This document shows, in pieces, positions 1 to 8,352 of a DNA stretch of 10,998 nucleotides. Below the pieces are notes generated by a model. It had not been told where the DNA came from, searched no databases, and worked only from the letters and a program-made list of their open reading frames with translations. A program made the translations under genes and the position numbers. The number at the start of each line of letters is the position of its first letter. Position 1 is the first letter of the stretch. The DNA comes from Sphingomicrobium sp. (GTDB taxonomy: Bacteria; Pseudomonadota; Alphaproteobacteria; Sphingomonadales; Sphingomonadaceae), in the NCBI GenBank assembly GCA_030146725.1, contig JASLBJ010000011.1:1-10998 (forward strand), in the 5' to 3' direction.

Positions 1-6
1 GAGGAG
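1..6 (+). promoter_or_regulatory. Ribosome binding site of trxA
   Basis: GAGGAG lies at the very left edge, 10 nt before the ATG at 17. It supports that ATG as the thioredoxin start. Anything further upstream is outside the window. Confidence 0.6.
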
Positions 7-16
7 TATCGCGGCC

Positions 17-337
17 ATGGCCACCAAGTCCGTCACCGACCAGAGTTTCGCAGACGACGTGCTCGGCGCGTCCGGGCCAGTGCTCGTCGACTTCTGGGCC
101 GAATGGTGCGGGCCATGCCGGATGATCGCCCCGGCGCTCGAGGAAATCTCAAAGGAACTGGGCGCGAAAGTCACCATCGCCAAGCTCAACATCGACGAAA
201 ATCCCGAGGTTCCGGGCCGCTACGGCGTGCGCGGGATCCCGACCATGCTGCTGTTCAAGGACGGCCAGCCGGTCGCGACCAAGGTCGGAGCCGCGCCGCG
301 CAGCCAGATCCAGCAGTGGCTCGAAGCGCAGCTCTAG
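17..337 (+). CDS. trxA: Thioredoxin
   Basis: Small cytoplasmic protein-disulfide reductase, normally kept reduced by thioredoxin reductase and supplying electrons to enzymes such as ribonucleotide reductase and methionine sulfoxide reductase. The 106-residue product has the full thioredoxin fold. The redox motif WCGPC has its two cysteines at residues 31 and 34. The buried acidic residue is D25, in [11 protein letters not shown]. The cis-proline loop GIPT has P75, followed by the LLFKDG strand and turn. Length matches the classic TrxA of 105-110 residues, and there is no signal peptide or extra domain. The start is set by the upstream GAGGAG. The gene converges on the next one with only 3 bp between stops. 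In many alphaproteobacteria trxA follows the addAB recombination genes; that side is outside the window, so this is only an expectation. Confidence 0.97.
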   Translation: MATKSVTDQSFADDVLGASGPVLVDFWAEWCGPCRMIAPALEEISKELGAKVTIAKLNIDENPEVPGRYGVRGIPTMLLFKDGQPVATKVGAAPRSQIQQWLEAQL

Positions 338-340
338 GCG

Positions 341-763
341 TCATTGCGGCGGTTCCATGCCCGGCCGGAATCGATCGAATCTGGGCAGCCCGTCCTGCGG
401 ATCGAACCACGGCACCCGGCTGTCCCAGAAGATGTGGAAGCCCGGGGCAATCAGCCCCGGGTCGTCCAGCGTGGCGATGCTGAAGTCGAACGTTTCTGTC
501 TGGGTGTCGTAATCAAGCCCGAGCGGCGTGCCGCACCGGTCGCAGAACAGCCGGCTCGCAAAGCTGCTGGAGCGGGTGCGGCGGACATGGTTTTCGCCCC
601 TGGTCACCAGCCAGTCGCCAGCCGGCACGGAGGCGAAGGCCATCGCCGGTGCACCGCTGTTGAGCTGGCAGGTGCGGCAATGGCACCATCCGGCATCGAA
701 CGGAGCGCTTCGCAACTCGAAGCGCACCGCCTTGCACAGGCACCCTCCGGCAGCATGGGTCAC
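341..763 (-). CDS. GFA/CENP-V-like zinc-binding protein
   Basis: A 140-residue member of the GFA family (glutathione-dependent formaldehyde-activating enzyme/CENP-V fold), small zinc proteins of mostly unknown substrate. Visible zinc ligands are C8 and C10 in GGCLC, C27, C29 and C32 in WCHCRTC, and C74 and C77 in FCDRCG. This is the usual two-site pattern. The typical tail is also present, with FDFSIATLDDP followed by a histidine and WF residues. The start is a GTG at 763, chosen because GAGG sits about 8 nt upstream and homology begins at once with the GGCLC strand. The frame stays open to an ATG at 919, but that extension encodes only the repetitive secA leader read backwards and is unlikely to be translated. 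The gene diverges from secA and converges on trxA. Formaldehyde activation is a name inherited from one family member and should not be assumed. Confidence 0.88.
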   Translation of the reverse strand: MTHAAGGCLCKAVRFELRSAPFDAGWCHCRTCQLNSGAPAMAFASVPAGDWLVTRGENHVRRTRSSSFASRLFCDRCGTPLGLDYDTQTETFDFSIATLDDPGLIAPGFHIFWDSRVPWFDPQDGLPRFDRFRPGMEPPQ

Positions 764-796
764 AATGTTTCCTCGATCCACTTGGCCAGCACTTAA

Positions 797-825
797 TTGA
801 CTAGGCACAGGGGGCTGCCTACATC
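797..825 (+). promoter_or_regulatory. Candidate secA promoter
   Basis: TTGACT at 797-802 is a good -35 match. Seventeen bases later TACATC (820-825) matches the -10 consensus at only three of six positions. The place is sensible for a secA promoter and would give a leader of roughly 105-110 nt containing the palindrome and the repeats. No other -35-like sequence in the spacer looks better. The call is tentative because the -10 is poor. Confidence 0.3.
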
Positions 826-837
826 GCAGCCGGCAAG

Positions 838-853
838 CACCCGCGCGCGGGTG
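838..853. repeat. 16-bp perfect palindrome in the secA leader
   Basis: CACCCGCGCGCGGGTG equals its own reverse complement. In RNA it could form a short GC hairpin of about 6 bp with a CGCG loop; as DNA it could be a dimeric-regulator site. No T-tract follows, so it is not an intrinsic terminator. It lies immediately upstream of the tandem repeats. Confidence 0.6.
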
Positions 854-862
854 AGAGGTTCC

Positions 863-917
863 GCCGGTCTTCCAGCGCGCGCCGGTCTTCCAGCGCGCAC
901 CGGTCTTTTTCGCGCGC
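863..917. repeat. Tandem 18-bp repeat upstream of secA
   Basis: The unit GCCGGTCTTCCAGCGCGC occurs twice without mismatch (863-880 and 881-898). A third degraded copy at 899-917 keeps the CCGGTCTT core and the CGCGC end. Its last base is 21 nt before the secA ATG. The 18-bp period keeps any reading frame open. On the - strand the same bases produce the spurious repeats seen when the GFA frame is extended upstream. Confidence 0.85.
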
Positions 918-927
918 AAGCGTATCT

Positions 928-933
928 AAGGGA
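928..933 (+). promoter_or_regulatory. Ribosome binding site of secA
   Basis: AAGGGA lies 5 nt before the ATG at 939 and fixes the SecA start, which agrees with the family N-terminus ([18 protein letters not shown]). Confidence 0.75.
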
Positions 934-938
934 ATAAC

Positions 939-3671
939 ATGTTCGCCGGACTGGCAAAGAGCATCTTCGGATCGGCTAACGACCGCTATGTGCGGGGCCT
1001 CGGCAAGTATGTCGACGCGATCAACGGGTTCGAGCCGACGATTTCGGCGATGACCGACGACGAGCTGCGCGGGCAGACCGACATCTTCCGCCGCCGCCTG
1101 GCCGACGGCACGCCGCTCGACGACCTGCTGCCGGAAGCCTTCGCGACGGTCCGCGAGGCGGCCAAGCGCGCCCTTGGCCAGCGGCACTACGACGTCCAGC
1201 TGATCGGCGGCATCGCGCTCCACCGCGGCGAGATCGCCGAGATGAAGACCGGCGAGGGCAAGACGCTGGTTGCGACGCTTGCCGTCTATCTCAACGCCCT
1301 TCCGGGCAAGGGCGTGCATGTCGTCACCGTCAACGACTATCTTGCCCGCCGTGATGCCGACTGGATGGGCCAGGTCTACAACTTTCTCGGCCTGACCTAC
1401 GGCGTGATCGTCCCCAACATGATGGATCATGACCGGCGCGAGGCGTACCAGGCCGACATTACCTACGCGACGAACAACGAGCTCGGCTTCGACTATCTGC
1501 GCGACAATATGAAATACTCGCGCGACCAGATGGTCCAGCGGCCGTTTCATTTCGCGATCGTCGACGAGGTCGACTCGATTCTGATCGACGAAGCACGTAC
1601 GCCGTTGATCATCTCGGGGCCGACCGACGACAAGTCCGAGCTGTACAAGCTGGTCGACGCGCTGGTGAAGACCTTCGCGCCTGAAGACTATGAAAAGGAC
1701 GAGAAGCAGAAGAGCGTCGTCCTGACCGAGGACGGGACCGAAAAGGCCGAGCGCATGCTCGAGGAAGGCGGGCTGATCGAGGGCCGCAACCTCTACGACA
1801 TCACCAATACCCAAGTGGTCCACCACCTCAACCAGTCGCTCAAGGCGAACGTCATGTTCCGCAAGGACATCGACTATATCGTGAAGGACGAAAAGGTCGT
1901 CATCATCGACGAGTTTACCGGCCGGATGATGGACGGGCGGCGCTGGTCCGACGGGCTTCACCAGGCTGTCGAAGCGAAGGAGGGCGTGCAGATCGAGCCC
2001 GAGAACCAGACGCTCGCCTCGATCACCTTCCAGAACCTGTTCCGCATGTATCCCAAGCTGTCGGGGATGACCGGCACCGCCTCCACCGAAGCGCCCGAAT
2101 TCTTCGACATTTACAAGATGAACGTCGTCACCATTCCGACGCATGTGCCGGTGCTGCGGGAAGACAATGACGACGAATTCTACAAGAACATCACCGACAA
2201 GTTTGCGGCGATCGCCAAGGAGATCAAGGCGCGCCAGGAGCATGGCCAGCCAGTGCTGGTCGGTACCGTGTCGATCGAGAAGTCGGAGATGCTGTCCGAG
2301 TTCCTCGCGCGCGAGAGCATCGACCATGAGGTGCTGAACGCCCGCTTCCACGAAAAGGAAGCGCATATCGTCGCGCAGGCGGGCGCGATGCGGGCCGTCA
2401 CGATCGCAACCAACATGGCCGGTCGCGGGACCGACATCCAGCTTGGCGGCAACGTCGATTTCCGCATCACCGACGAGCTCGACCACCTGCCCGACGGGCC
2501 GGAACGGACAAGCGAGATCGAGCGCATCAAGGCCGAAGTTGCCGAGCAGAAGCGGCTGGTCAAAGAGGCCGGCGGCCTGTTCGTGCTTGGCACCGAGCGC
2601 CACGAGAGCCGCCGCATCGACAACCAGCTACGTGGCCGTTCGGGCCGCCAGGGCGATCCGGGCCTGTCGCGTTTCTATCTCAGCCTCGACGACGACCTGC
2701 TGCGGATTTTCGGTCCGCAGACGATGTTCGCCAAGCTGATGAACAAGAACCTCGAGGACGGCGAGGCAATCGTGTCCCCGTGGATCTCCAAGGCGATCGA
2801 GACCGCGCAGAAGAAGGTCGAGGCGCGAAACTATGACGTGCGCAAGCAGGTCGTCGAGTTCGACGACGTGATGAACGATCAGCGGAAAGTCATCTACGAG
2901 CAGCGTTCGGACATCATGGATGCCGAGTCCGTCAGCGACGTGATCACCGAAATGCGCGCCGAGACCGTTGTCTCGATCGTCACCGTGCACTGCCCGCCGG
3001 GCACCTATCCCGAGCAATGGGACGTCGACGGCCTGAAGGAGAGCCTCGACCTGGTATTCGGGCTTTACCCACCCGTCGACGACTGGCTGCAGGAAGAGAC
3101 AGTCGAGCAGGAGATCATCGTCGAGCGCATCCAGCGGCTGGCCGACGAGTCGATTGTCGCGAAGACGAGCGAGGTCGAGCCGGAGCGCTGGGCCGAGGCC
3201 GAGAAGAGCATTCTCCTGCAGACGCTCGACCACCACTGGAAAGAGCATCTGGCCACGCTCGATGCACTGCGCGCGGTGATCCACCTGCGCAGCTACGCGC
3301 AGAAGAAGCCGATCGACGAGTATAAGCAGGAGGCGTTCCTCCTGTTCGAGCGGCTGCTGATCGCCATCCGCGAGGAGGTCACGCGGCTGCTGATGCGCGC
3401 GCAGGTCCAGCTCGAGGCGCCGCCGCTGCCGGTGCTGCCCGACTTCATCACCCAGCACCTCGATCCCTTCTCCGGCGACGACGACACGGCAGACATCGAC
3501 TTTGCCACCGGCTCGGTGATGTCCAACCTGCCGCCGCTCAACATCCCGCAACCGGGGATGCCGACGCGAGTGGAGGATGGCGAACTGGTCTCGGCGCCGG
3601 TCAGTCGCAACGCGCCATGCCCGTGCGGATCGGGGCGGAAGTACAAGCATTGTCACGGCCAGGCCGCCTGA
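939..3671 (+). CDS. secA: Protein translocase ATPase SecA
   Basis: The motor ATPase of the Sec pathway. It binds preproteins at the inner membrane and drives them through SecYEG by ATP hydrolysis. At 910 residues it is full length. The Walker A loop MKTGEGKT is at 102-109. Walker B is IVDEVDS with D209 and E210, numbering identical to E. coli. The IDEARTP segment follows. The preprotein cross-linking domain lies at roughly 220-370. GMTGTAST is near 375, [10 protein letters not shown] near 495 and the arginine-finger motif [10 protein letters not shown] near 566. The helical scaffold and wing domains follow, with DHHWKEHL near 765. The acidic, proline-rich linker leads to a C-terminal zinc motif with C894, C896, C905 and H906, whose spacing matches the E. 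coli SecB/lipid-binding tail. This intact tail suggests SecB-dependent export. The start is set by AAGGGA 5 nt upstream. The unusual leader may have a regulatory role, but that is inference. Confidence 0.98.
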   Translation: MFAGLAKSIFGSANDRYVRGLGKYVDAINGFEPTISAMTDDELRGQTDIFRRRLADGTPLDDLLPEAFATVREAAKRALGQRHYDVQLIGGIALHRGEIAEMKTGEGKTLVATLAVYLNALPGKGVHVVTVNDYLARRDADWMGQVYNFLGLTYGVIVPNMMDHDRREAYQADITYATNNELGFDYLRDNMKYSRDQMVQRPFHFAIVDEVDSILIDEARTPLIISGPTDDKSELYKLVDALVKTFAPEDYEKDEKQKSVVLTEDGTEKAERMLEEGGLIEGRNLYDITNTQVVHHLNQSLKANVMFRKDIDYIVKDEKVVIIDEFTGRMMDGRRWSDGLHQAVEAKEGVQIEPENQTLASITFQNLFRMYPKLSGMTGTASTEAPEFFDIYKMNVVTIPTHVPVLREDNDDEFYKNITDKFAAIAKEIKARQEHGQPVLVGTVSIEKSEMLSEFLARESIDHEVLNARFHEKEAHIVAQAGAMRAVTIATNMAGRGTDIQLGGNVDFRITDELDHLPDGPERTSEIERIKAEVAEQKRLVKEAGGLFVLGTERHESRRIDNQLRGRSGRQGDPGLSRFYLSLDDDLLRIFGPQTMFAKLMNKNLEDGEAIVSPWISKAIETAQKKVEARNYDVRKQVVEFDDVMNDQRKVIYEQRSDIMDAESVSDVITEMRAETVVSIVTVHCPPGTYPEQWDVDGLKESLDLVFGLYPPVDDWLQEETVEQEIIVERIQRLADESIVAKTSEVEPERWAEAEKSILLQTLDHHWKEHLATLDALRAVIHLRSYAQKKPIDEYKQEAFLLFERLLIAIREEVTRLLMRAQVQLEAPPLPVLPDFITQHLDPFSGDDDTADIDFATGSVMSNLPPLNIPQPGMPTRVEDGELVSAPVSRNAPCPCGSGRKYKHCHGQAA

Positions 3672-6600
3672 CCGCAGAGCGCCCGGGCTCGGGCCCAGCT
3701 GCGGCCGCCGGGTCGCCTGGCCGGACGGCGCTTCGGCGGGCCTACCGGCCCGACGAGGAGACGGTGGCGCTTGAGCGCATCGGGCAAGCCCGGCTTGCGC
3801 CCGCCGAGCTTGGTGAAGCGCACGGGCTTGCCCGCGAGCTCGTCAAGGGCGTCAGAAGTCACAAGTCGTCTGGGCTGGACGCTTTTCTCCAGGCCTATGA
3901 CCTTGGTAGCGACGAGGGCATCGCGCTCATGTGCCTGGCCGAAGCGCTACTGCGCATCCCCGACGCGCGCACTGCCGACGAGTTGATCGCGGACAAGCTC
4001 GCCGGTCCCGAATGGGCGGAGAAGCTTGGCAATTCGGGTTCGGCGTTCGTCAATGCCGCGACGTTTTCGCTGCTGCTGACCGGCAAGGTGCTCGAAGGTG
4101 CCAACGACCGAAGCCCCAGCTGGCGCGCGGCGCTGGGGCGTGCGGTCGGGCGCCTGGGCGAGCCGGTCGTGCGCACCGCGGTCAGCCAGGCGATGCGCAT
4201 CCTGGGACGCCAGTTTGTGTTCGGGCGCACCATCGACGAGGCGCTGCGCCGCGCCGCGCCCGAGCAGGCACACGGGCTCACCCACAGCTTCGACATGCTT
4301 GGCGAGGCTGCCCGTACCCACGCCGATGCGGCACGTTATGCCCGCGCCTACGGCGAAGCGCTCGACCGTATCGCACTTGACGCCAAGGGCGGTTTTGCGC
4401 GCTCGCCTGGCATTTCGGTCAAGCTCTCGGCGCTTCACCCGCGCTACGAATGGAGCCACGCCGCGGAGGCCAAGGCCGCCATCCTGCCGGTTCTGCGCGA
4501 GCTGGCGCTGAAGGCCGCGCGCGCCGACGTTCATTTCACCATCGATGCGGAGGAAGCCGACCGGCTTGAGCCCTCGCTCGACATCTTCGAGGCGCTGCTC
4601 GCCGACGACGCCTTGTTCGCCGCGACGGGCGGGGGCTGGGGCGGGTTTGGCCTTGCCATACAGGCCTATCAGAAGCGTGCCGTGCCGTTATGCGACTGGG
4701 TCATCGACGTGGCTCGGGCGCACGGCCGCAAGCTGATGGTGCGCCTGGTCAAGGGCGCCTATTGGGATAGCGAGATCAAGGCCGCGCAGGTCGCCGGCCT
4801 CAGCGACTATCCGGTTTTCACCCGCAAAGTCGCGACCGACGTTTCCTATCTCGCCTGCGCGCGCCGGCTGCTTGCCGCACCGGACGTCATCCTGCCCGCC
4901 TTTGCCACGCACAATGCCAGCACGATCGGCGCGATTAAGGCGATCGCCGGCTCAACGCCGCTCGAGTTCCAGCGCCTCCACGGCATGGGTGAGGGGCTGT
5001 ACGAGGAGCTTGGGCGGATCGAGACCGCGATGGGTCAGCCGCGCTCGCCGGTACGCATCTACGCGCCGGTTGGAAGCCATAAGGAACTGCTCGCTTATCT
5101 CGTCCGCCGGCTGCTTGAGAACGGCGCCAATTCGAGCTTCGTCAATCGGCTTGGCGACGAGCATGTGTCGCTTGACGAGCTGGTGCGCGATCCCGTCGCT
5201 GAACTTTCCGCCACCGAGCCGAAGCGCAATCCCGCAATTCCGCTGCCGACCGCGATCTTCGGGGAAGCGCGTCGCAACAGCGCCGGCGTCGACCTGTCGG
5301 ATCCGCTTGTGCGCGAGCCGCTGGCCGAGCGGCTGAAGGCGCTTGAAAGCCGCAGCTGGCGCGCCGGCGGGGCGGGGCCGGGCAGGGCCGTCGTCTCGCC
5401 TCATGATCGGGGATTCCGGGTCGGCACCGTGGTCGAGGCAAGCGCCGAGGATGTCGACCGGATGATGCGGCTTGCGCATTCGGCCCAGCCCGAATGGGAC
5501 GCGCTCGGCGGGGCCGCGCGGGCGCAGTTGCTGTCGCGGGCTGCCGACTTGTTCGAGGAGCATCGCGAGGAGCTGTTCTCCTTGTGCATCCGCGAGGGCG
5601 GCAAGACGCTCCCGGATGCCGTGCTCGAGGTGCGCGAGGCAGTCGATTTCCTGCGCTTTTACGCCGCCGAAGCGCGCGACAAGTTCAGCCATCCGCTTCC
5701 ACTTCCGGGACCGACCGGCGAGCAGAACGAGCTTCGGCTGCACGGCCGCGGCGTGTTCGCCTGCATCAGCCCATGGAACTTCCCGCTGGCGATCTTCATC
5801 GGTCCGGTCGCCGCCGCGCTTGCAGCCGGCAATACGGCGATCGCCAAGCCCGCGGAGCAGACGCCGCTGATCGGCGCGCTGGCGATCGACTTGCTGCACC
5901 GCGCCGGGATCGCCGGCGACGTAGTCCAGCTCGCGGCTGGCGACGGCTCGGTTGGAGCCGCGCTGACTGCTCATCCGCTGCTCGGCGGGGTGGCCTTTAC
6001 CGGATCGACCGAGGTCGCGCGGCTGATCAACCGCACGCTTGCGAACCGCGATGGCCCGATCCTGCCGTTCATTGCCGAAACCGGCGGGCAGAATGCGATG
6101 ATCGTCGATTCGTCGGCGCTGCCCGAGCAAGTCACGCGCGATGTCCTCGCTTCGGCGTTCCAGAGCGCAGGGCAGCGCTGCTCCGCGCTGCGCGTGCTGT
6201 TCCTGCAGGAGGACATCGCCGGCCCGATGATCGCGATGATCGCGGGCGCGATGCAGACGCTGCACATCGGCGACCCGCGGGCCTTGACCACCGACGTCGG
6301 GCCGGTGATCGACATGGAGGCCAAGGAGGCGCTCGACGGGCATCTCGCCTGGCTCGACGGGCAGGCGAAGCGACTGTGCCGGCTCGAGCTCCCGAGCGAC
6401 GCCGACGGCGGCAGCTTCGTCGTTCCCGCAATGTATGAGATCAGCGCGCTAAGCGACTTGAACCATGAGAACTTCGGCCCGATCCTGCATGTCGTTCGGT
6501 TCGCCGGCGACAAGCTCGGCGACGTGGTGGATGCGATCAATGCGACCGGCTACGGACTGACGCTTGGCCTGCAGAGCCGGATCGACACCACCCGCGATTT

Positions 6601-6817
6601 CGTCGAACAGCGTGCGCGGGTCGGCAACTTCTACGTCAACCGCAACCAGATCGGCGCGGTCGTCGAAAGCCAGCCGTTCGGCGGCGAGGGGCTGTCGGGC
6701 ACCGGTCCGAAGGCCGGCGGGCCTCACTATGTTGCGCGTTTCGCGACCGAGCGCGTGACGTGCATCGACACCACTGCCGCAGGGGGCAACGCCTCGCTGA
6801 TGGCCGCGCTCGACTAG
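3617..6817 (+). CDS. putA: Bifunctional proline dehydrogenase/glutamate semialdehyde dehydrogenase PutA
   Basis: Oxidises proline to glutamate in two steps: an FAD-dependent proline dehydrogenase (PRODH), then an NAD-dependent aldehyde dehydrogenase on glutamate semialdehyde. PRODH (about 120-520) shows [14 protein letters not shown] near 375-388, FATHNAS near 430, [10 protein letters not shown] near 458, and [15 protein letters not shown] with R497-R498 equivalent to the substrate-binding arginine pair of E. coli PutA. The dehydrogenase half (about 560-1050) has ISPWNFP with N721, FTGSTEV near 796, general base E821 in AETGGQN, and catalytic C855 in GQRCSALR; the 34-residue spacing is the family norm. 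[12 protein letters not shown] and a conserved tail complete it. At up to 1066 residues this is the short PutA type: no N-terminal ribbon-helix-helix domain, so it should not repress its own gene. Homology begins near RAYRPDEE (residue 42). In-frame starts before that are ATG 3617, GTG 3623 and TTG 3650, all inside secA and none with a strong ribosome site. The product is secure; the first ~35 residues are not. Confidence 0.95.
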   Translation: MPVRIGAEVQALSRPGRLTAERPGSGPAAAAGSPGRTALRRAYRPDEETVALERIGQARLAPAELGEAHGLARELVKGVRSHKSSGLDAFLQAYDLGSDEGIALMCLAEALLRIPDARTADELIADKLAGPEWAEKLGNSGSAFVNAATFSLLLTGKVLEGANDRSPSWRAALGRAVGRLGEPVVRTAVSQAMRILGRQFVFGRTIDEALRRAAPEQAHGLTHSFDMLGEAARTHADAARYARAYGEALDRIALDAKGGFARSPGISVKLSALHPRYEWSHAAEAKAAILPVLRELALKAARADVHFTIDAEEADRLEPSLDIFEALLADDALFAATGGGWGGFGLAIQAYQKRAVPLCDWVIDVARAHGRKLMVRLVKGAYWDSEIKAAQVAGLSDYPVFTRKVATDVSYLACARRLLAAPDVILPAFATHNASTIGAIKAIAGSTPLEFQRLHGMGEGLYEELGRIETAMGQPRSPVRIYAPVGSHKELLAYLVRRLLENGANSSFVNRLGDEHVSLDELVRDPVAELSATEPKRNPAIPLPTAIFGEARRNSAGVDLSDPLVREPLAERLKALESRSWRAGGAGPGRAVVSPHDRGFRVGTVVEASAEDVDRMMRLAHSAQPEWDALGGAARAQLLSRAADLFEEHREELFSLCIREGGKTLPDAVLEVREAVDFLRFYAAEARDKFSHPLPLPGPTGEQNELRLHGRGVFACISPWNFPLAIFIGPVAAALAAGNTAIAKPAEQTPLIGALAIDLLHRAGIAGDVVQLAAGDGSVGAALTAHPLLGGVAFTGSTEVARLINRTLANRDGPILPFIAETGGQNAMIVDSSALPEQVTRDVLASAFQSAGQRCSALRVLFLQEDIAGPMIAMIAGAMQTLHIGDPRALTTDVGPVIDMEAKEALDGHLAWLDGQAKRLCRLELPSDADGGSFVVPAMYEISALSDLNHENFGPILHVVRFAGDKLGDVVDAINATGYGLTLGLQSRIDTTRDFVEQRARVGNFYVNRNQIGAVVESQPFGGEGLSGTGPKAGGPHYVARFATERVTCIDTTAAGGNASLMAALD

Positions 6818-7260
6818 CTTGCAAGCCGCCACGGATTGAGCGCGTCCTGAGGCGGTTGGGCGATGAATACCCGGGCAAAGTTGCGGATCTGGCCGCGCAG
6901 CAGTTCGTCGCTGATCTGTTCCGTCAGGTAGGTGAGAACGTTGGGAAACGTATCGAACTCGCCAAGCGTCGGTTCGCGTCGGAAGGCCATCGACCAGCCT
7001 TCGAAACAGCGTTTGTAGACCGGCCGATCAAGCAAGGTGGAGACCGCTAGGTGGCGGTGATCGGCCCGGATCGACTCGAACAGGCGCTCGGTGGCCCGGC
7101 GCGGACCCTCGATCACTTGAAGATACCGGTTGCCCCCCGCAACGAGCAGTCCGCTGATCTCGTCGCGGCGATTGTTCACCCGCGCCGTGATGAGGATGTT
7201 GTGAACCGTCTCCGCAGTCTGCGGCACGGCGGCGGTGCTGAAATAAGCAATCTGTAGCAT
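6814..7260 (-). CDS. Single-domain BLUF blue-light photoreceptor
   Basis: A 148-residue protein that is almost entirely a BLUF (sensor of blue light using FAD) domain. All photocycle residues are present with the same spacing as AppA (offset 15): Y6 in IAYFS, N30 in VNNRRDEISG, Q48 in YLQVIEG, W89 and M91 in GWSMAF. It should therefore bind flavin and undergo the light-driven hydrogen-bond switch. After residue 95 only a short helical tail remains (TEQISDELLRGQIRNFARVF), with no fused output domain, so it must act through a partner. ATG 7260 is chosen because the family N-terminus MLQIAYFS begins there; GGGAAA about 8 nt upstream is a weak ribosome site. The frame stays open upstream across the tRNA, but that is not coding. 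Its stop overlaps that of putA. It lies 113 bp downstream of tRNA-Asn on the same strand, with no clear promoter of its own, so read-through from the tRNA is possible. Confidence 0.93.
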   Translation of the reverse strand: MLQIAYFSTAAVPQTAETVHNILITARVNNRRDEISGLLVAGGNRYLQVIEGPRRATERLFESIRADHRHLAVSTLLDRPVYKRCFEGWSMAFRREPTLGEFDTFPNVLTYLTEQISDELLRGQIRNFARVFIAQPPQDALNPWRLAS

Positions 7261-7373
7261 GGCACGTTTCCCATCTGCTGTTGGGTGTGCCCTATCGCGC
7301 GCGCCTTGCCCGGTCGTTGCCCGCTGCACCGCAACGGACCAGCTTGCCGGCGGATTGTTCCAAGACGGAGGAA

Positions 7374-7448
7374 TGGCTCCCCGGGCCTGATTCGAACAGG
7401 CGACCATTCGATTAACAGTCGAACGCTCTACCGCTGAGCTACCGGGGA
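7374..7448 (-). tRNA. tRNA-Asn (GTT anticodon)
   Basis: A complete 75-nt cloverleaf on the - strand. The acceptor stem pairs TCCCCGG with CCGGGGA, the D stem GCTC with GAGC, the anticodon stem TTCGA with TCGAA around loop CTGTTAA, and the T stem GCCTG with CAGGC around TTCGAAT. The anticodon GTT is at 7414-7416 and reads AAC and AAU. The discriminator is G, and the 3' CCA is encoded in the gene. It sits between nadK and the BLUF gene, all on the same strand. Confidence 0.97.
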
Positions 7449-7473
7449 ACACCTCTGCGCGAAGCGTCGCGGC

Positions 7474-7501
7474 CTAATAGCGGAGCAGGGCCCAAAGGCA
7501 A
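7474..7501 (-). promoter_or_regulatory. Candidate tRNA-Asn promoter
   Basis: On the - strand, TTGCCT (7496-7501) and TATTAG (7474-7479) are separated by 16 bp, each matching consensus at four of six positions. A GC-rich discriminator (GCCGCG) follows, as is common in stringently controlled stable-RNA promoters. It predicts a leader of about 19 nt before the mature tRNA end. It lies in the 79-bp gap after the nadK stop. Confidence 0.4.
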
Positions 7502-7527
7502 GCGCGAACCCTCGTCAGAATCAGTGC

Positions 7528-8340
7528 TCAGGTTGCGAACTGCTCCATTGCGATGCGCTCGTCGAGTGCGTGCTCGGGATCGAACAGCAGGGTCAGGGAG
7601 CGTTCGCGATCGAGCGTTACCTCGACCCGTGCGACATCGCGCACCTCGAACTGGTCGGCGACGGCGGACACCGGCCGATTTTCAGGGCTGAGCACCTCGA
7701 AGCAGATCGCGGTGTCGTCGGGCAGGATCGCGCCGGACCAGCGCCGCGGCCGGAACGGGCTGATCGGAGTCAGCGCCAGCATCCGCGCCGACAGCGGCAG
7801 GATCGGGCCGCGCGCCGACAGATTATACGCCGTCGAGCCCGCCGGTGTCGCGACCAGCACGCCGTCGCAGGCAAGTTCGGGCATCGCCTCGCGGCCATTG
7901 ACGAGCACGCGGATTTTCGCAGTCTGCCGAGTCTCGCGGAGCAGCGAGACCTCGTTGATCGCGGCGCTGGTGAAGGTCTCGCCCTTGACCGTCGTCGCGG
8001 TCATCCTGAGCGGCGCGACATGGACCGGCTTGGCGGCAAGGATGCGCGTCGCAAGCTGCTCGATGCGCCACTCGTTCATCAGGAAGCCGACTGTGCCGCG
8101 GTTCATTCCGAACACCGGCCGCGAGCGCTCGCTTTCGAGCATTTGATGAAGCGTGTGGAGCAGGAACCCGTCGCCGCCGAGCGCAACCAGCGTTTGGGCG
8201 TCGTCGTCGTCGGCCCAGCTGTATTGATCGCGCAGAATCGCCGCCGCACCCTGCGCAGCGTCCATCCGCGACACGGTCAGTCCGATCCCCAGCGCTGCAA
8301 GGTCGGCATCGGCTGAGGGTCGGCGCGGGTCAGGGTTCAC
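7528..8340 (-). CDS. nadK: NAD kinase
   Basis: Phosphorylates NAD to NADP in the cytosol, setting the NADP(H) pool. The 270-residue product carries the family signature GGDG at 55-58 (VALGGDGFLLHTLH), then FGMNRGTVGFLMNEW (in place of the common GxNxGxLGFL), the NEVSLLRE strand, and DGVLVATPAGSTAYNLSARGPI, which forms the dinucleotide site. ALTPISPFRPRRW and a C-terminal beta domain complete it. Length is close to the short alphaproteobacterial type. The start is the GTG at 8340: AAGGAG lies 6 nt upstream, the best ribosome site in the window. An upstream ATG at 8370 would add 10 residues but has no such site. The residues before GGDG are somewhat longer than usual, though IGLTVSRMDAAQG and LRDQYSW still fit the family's first strand and helix. 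It diverges from the EAL gene. Confidence 0.95.
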   Translation of the reverse strand: MNPDPRRPSADADLAALGIGLTVSRMDAAQGAAAILRDQYSWADDDDAQTLVALGGDGFLLHTLHQMLESERSRPVFGMNRGTVGFLMNEWRIEQLATRILAAKPVHVAPLRMTATTVKGETFTSAAINEVSLLRETRQTAKIRVLVNGREAMPELACDGVLVATPAGSTAYNLSARGPILPLSARMLALTPISPFRPRRWSGAILPDDTAICFEVLSPENRPVSAVADQFEVRDVARVEVTLDRERSLTLLFDPEHALDERIAMEQFAT

Positions 8341-8346
8341 TTGAGG

Positions 8347-8352
8347 CTCCTT
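8347..8352 (-). promoter_or_regulatory. Ribosome binding site of nadK
   Basis: AAGGAG on the - strand, 6 nt before GTG 8340. It decides this start over the ATG at 8370. Its AAGG half is one arm of a 12-bp palindrome. Confidence 0.8.

Larger units (their letters stand above)
851..937 (+). other. Possible secA leader ORF (28 codons)
   Basis: In this frame a GTG at 851 opens 28 codons ending in TAA at 935-937, one base before the secA ATG. The frame can also be opened from TTG at 797 (46 codons), directly after a TAA. The repeats encode AGLPAR twice, then TGLFRA. The stop overlaps the region just after the secA Shine-Dalgarno, which would allow translational coupling. Against it, neither start has a recognisable ribosome binding site, the length is within chance for this GC content, and there is no hydrophobic signal segment like that of SecM or VemP. 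Listed as a candidate, not a gene. Confidence 0.15.
764..938. other. Divergent intergenic region between GFA gene and secA
   Basis: This 175-bp spacer must hold the promoters of both the GFA gene (leftward) and secA (rightward). It contains a weak TTGACT-type promoter candidate, a 16-bp perfect palindrome, two exact copies plus one degraded copy of an 18-bp repeat, and a short open frame on the + strand ending just before secA. It is the longest stretch without a confident gene in the window. Confidence 0.8.

Noticed and set aside
441..461. Perfect 8-bp stem (CCCGGGGC/GCCCCGGG, 5-nt loop) near the GFA/trxA junction
   Set aside because: It lies inside the GFA coding region, encoding the DDPGLIAPGF segment, over 100 bp from either stop, and has no T-tract. 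It is probably a codon-use coincidence, not a terminator.
103..483. 126-codon frame overlapping trxA and the GFA gene
   Set aside because: It is out of frame with thioredoxin, with arginine- and proline-rich shadow translation and no start signal.
764..919. N-terminal extension of the GFA protein to an ATG at 919
   Set aside because: The extra 52 residues are the secA leader read backwards, including repeated ARWKTG. The GTG at 763 has a ribosome site and is directly followed by the conserved zinc-binding start.
819..2603. 594-codon open frame antisense to secA
   Set aside because: GC-rich coding strands leave long antisense frames open. The translation is low-complexity (V-, L-, D- and R-rich) without any domain, and it mirrors an unmistakable SecA. 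The same applies to the antisense frames at 2628-3656 and 4952-6343 and to the + strand frame at 7570-8316.
3681..3694. Hairpin GCCCG-GGCT-CGGGC just after the secA stop
   Set aside because: The stem is only 5 bp with no following T-tract, and the region is within the probable putA reading frame. Not supported as a terminator.
7315..7336. Inverted repeat CGTTGC...GCAACG between tRNA-Asn and the BLUF gene
   Set aside because: The stem is short, the loop is 10 nt, and there is no T-run on either strand. Insufficient for a terminator or regulatory call.
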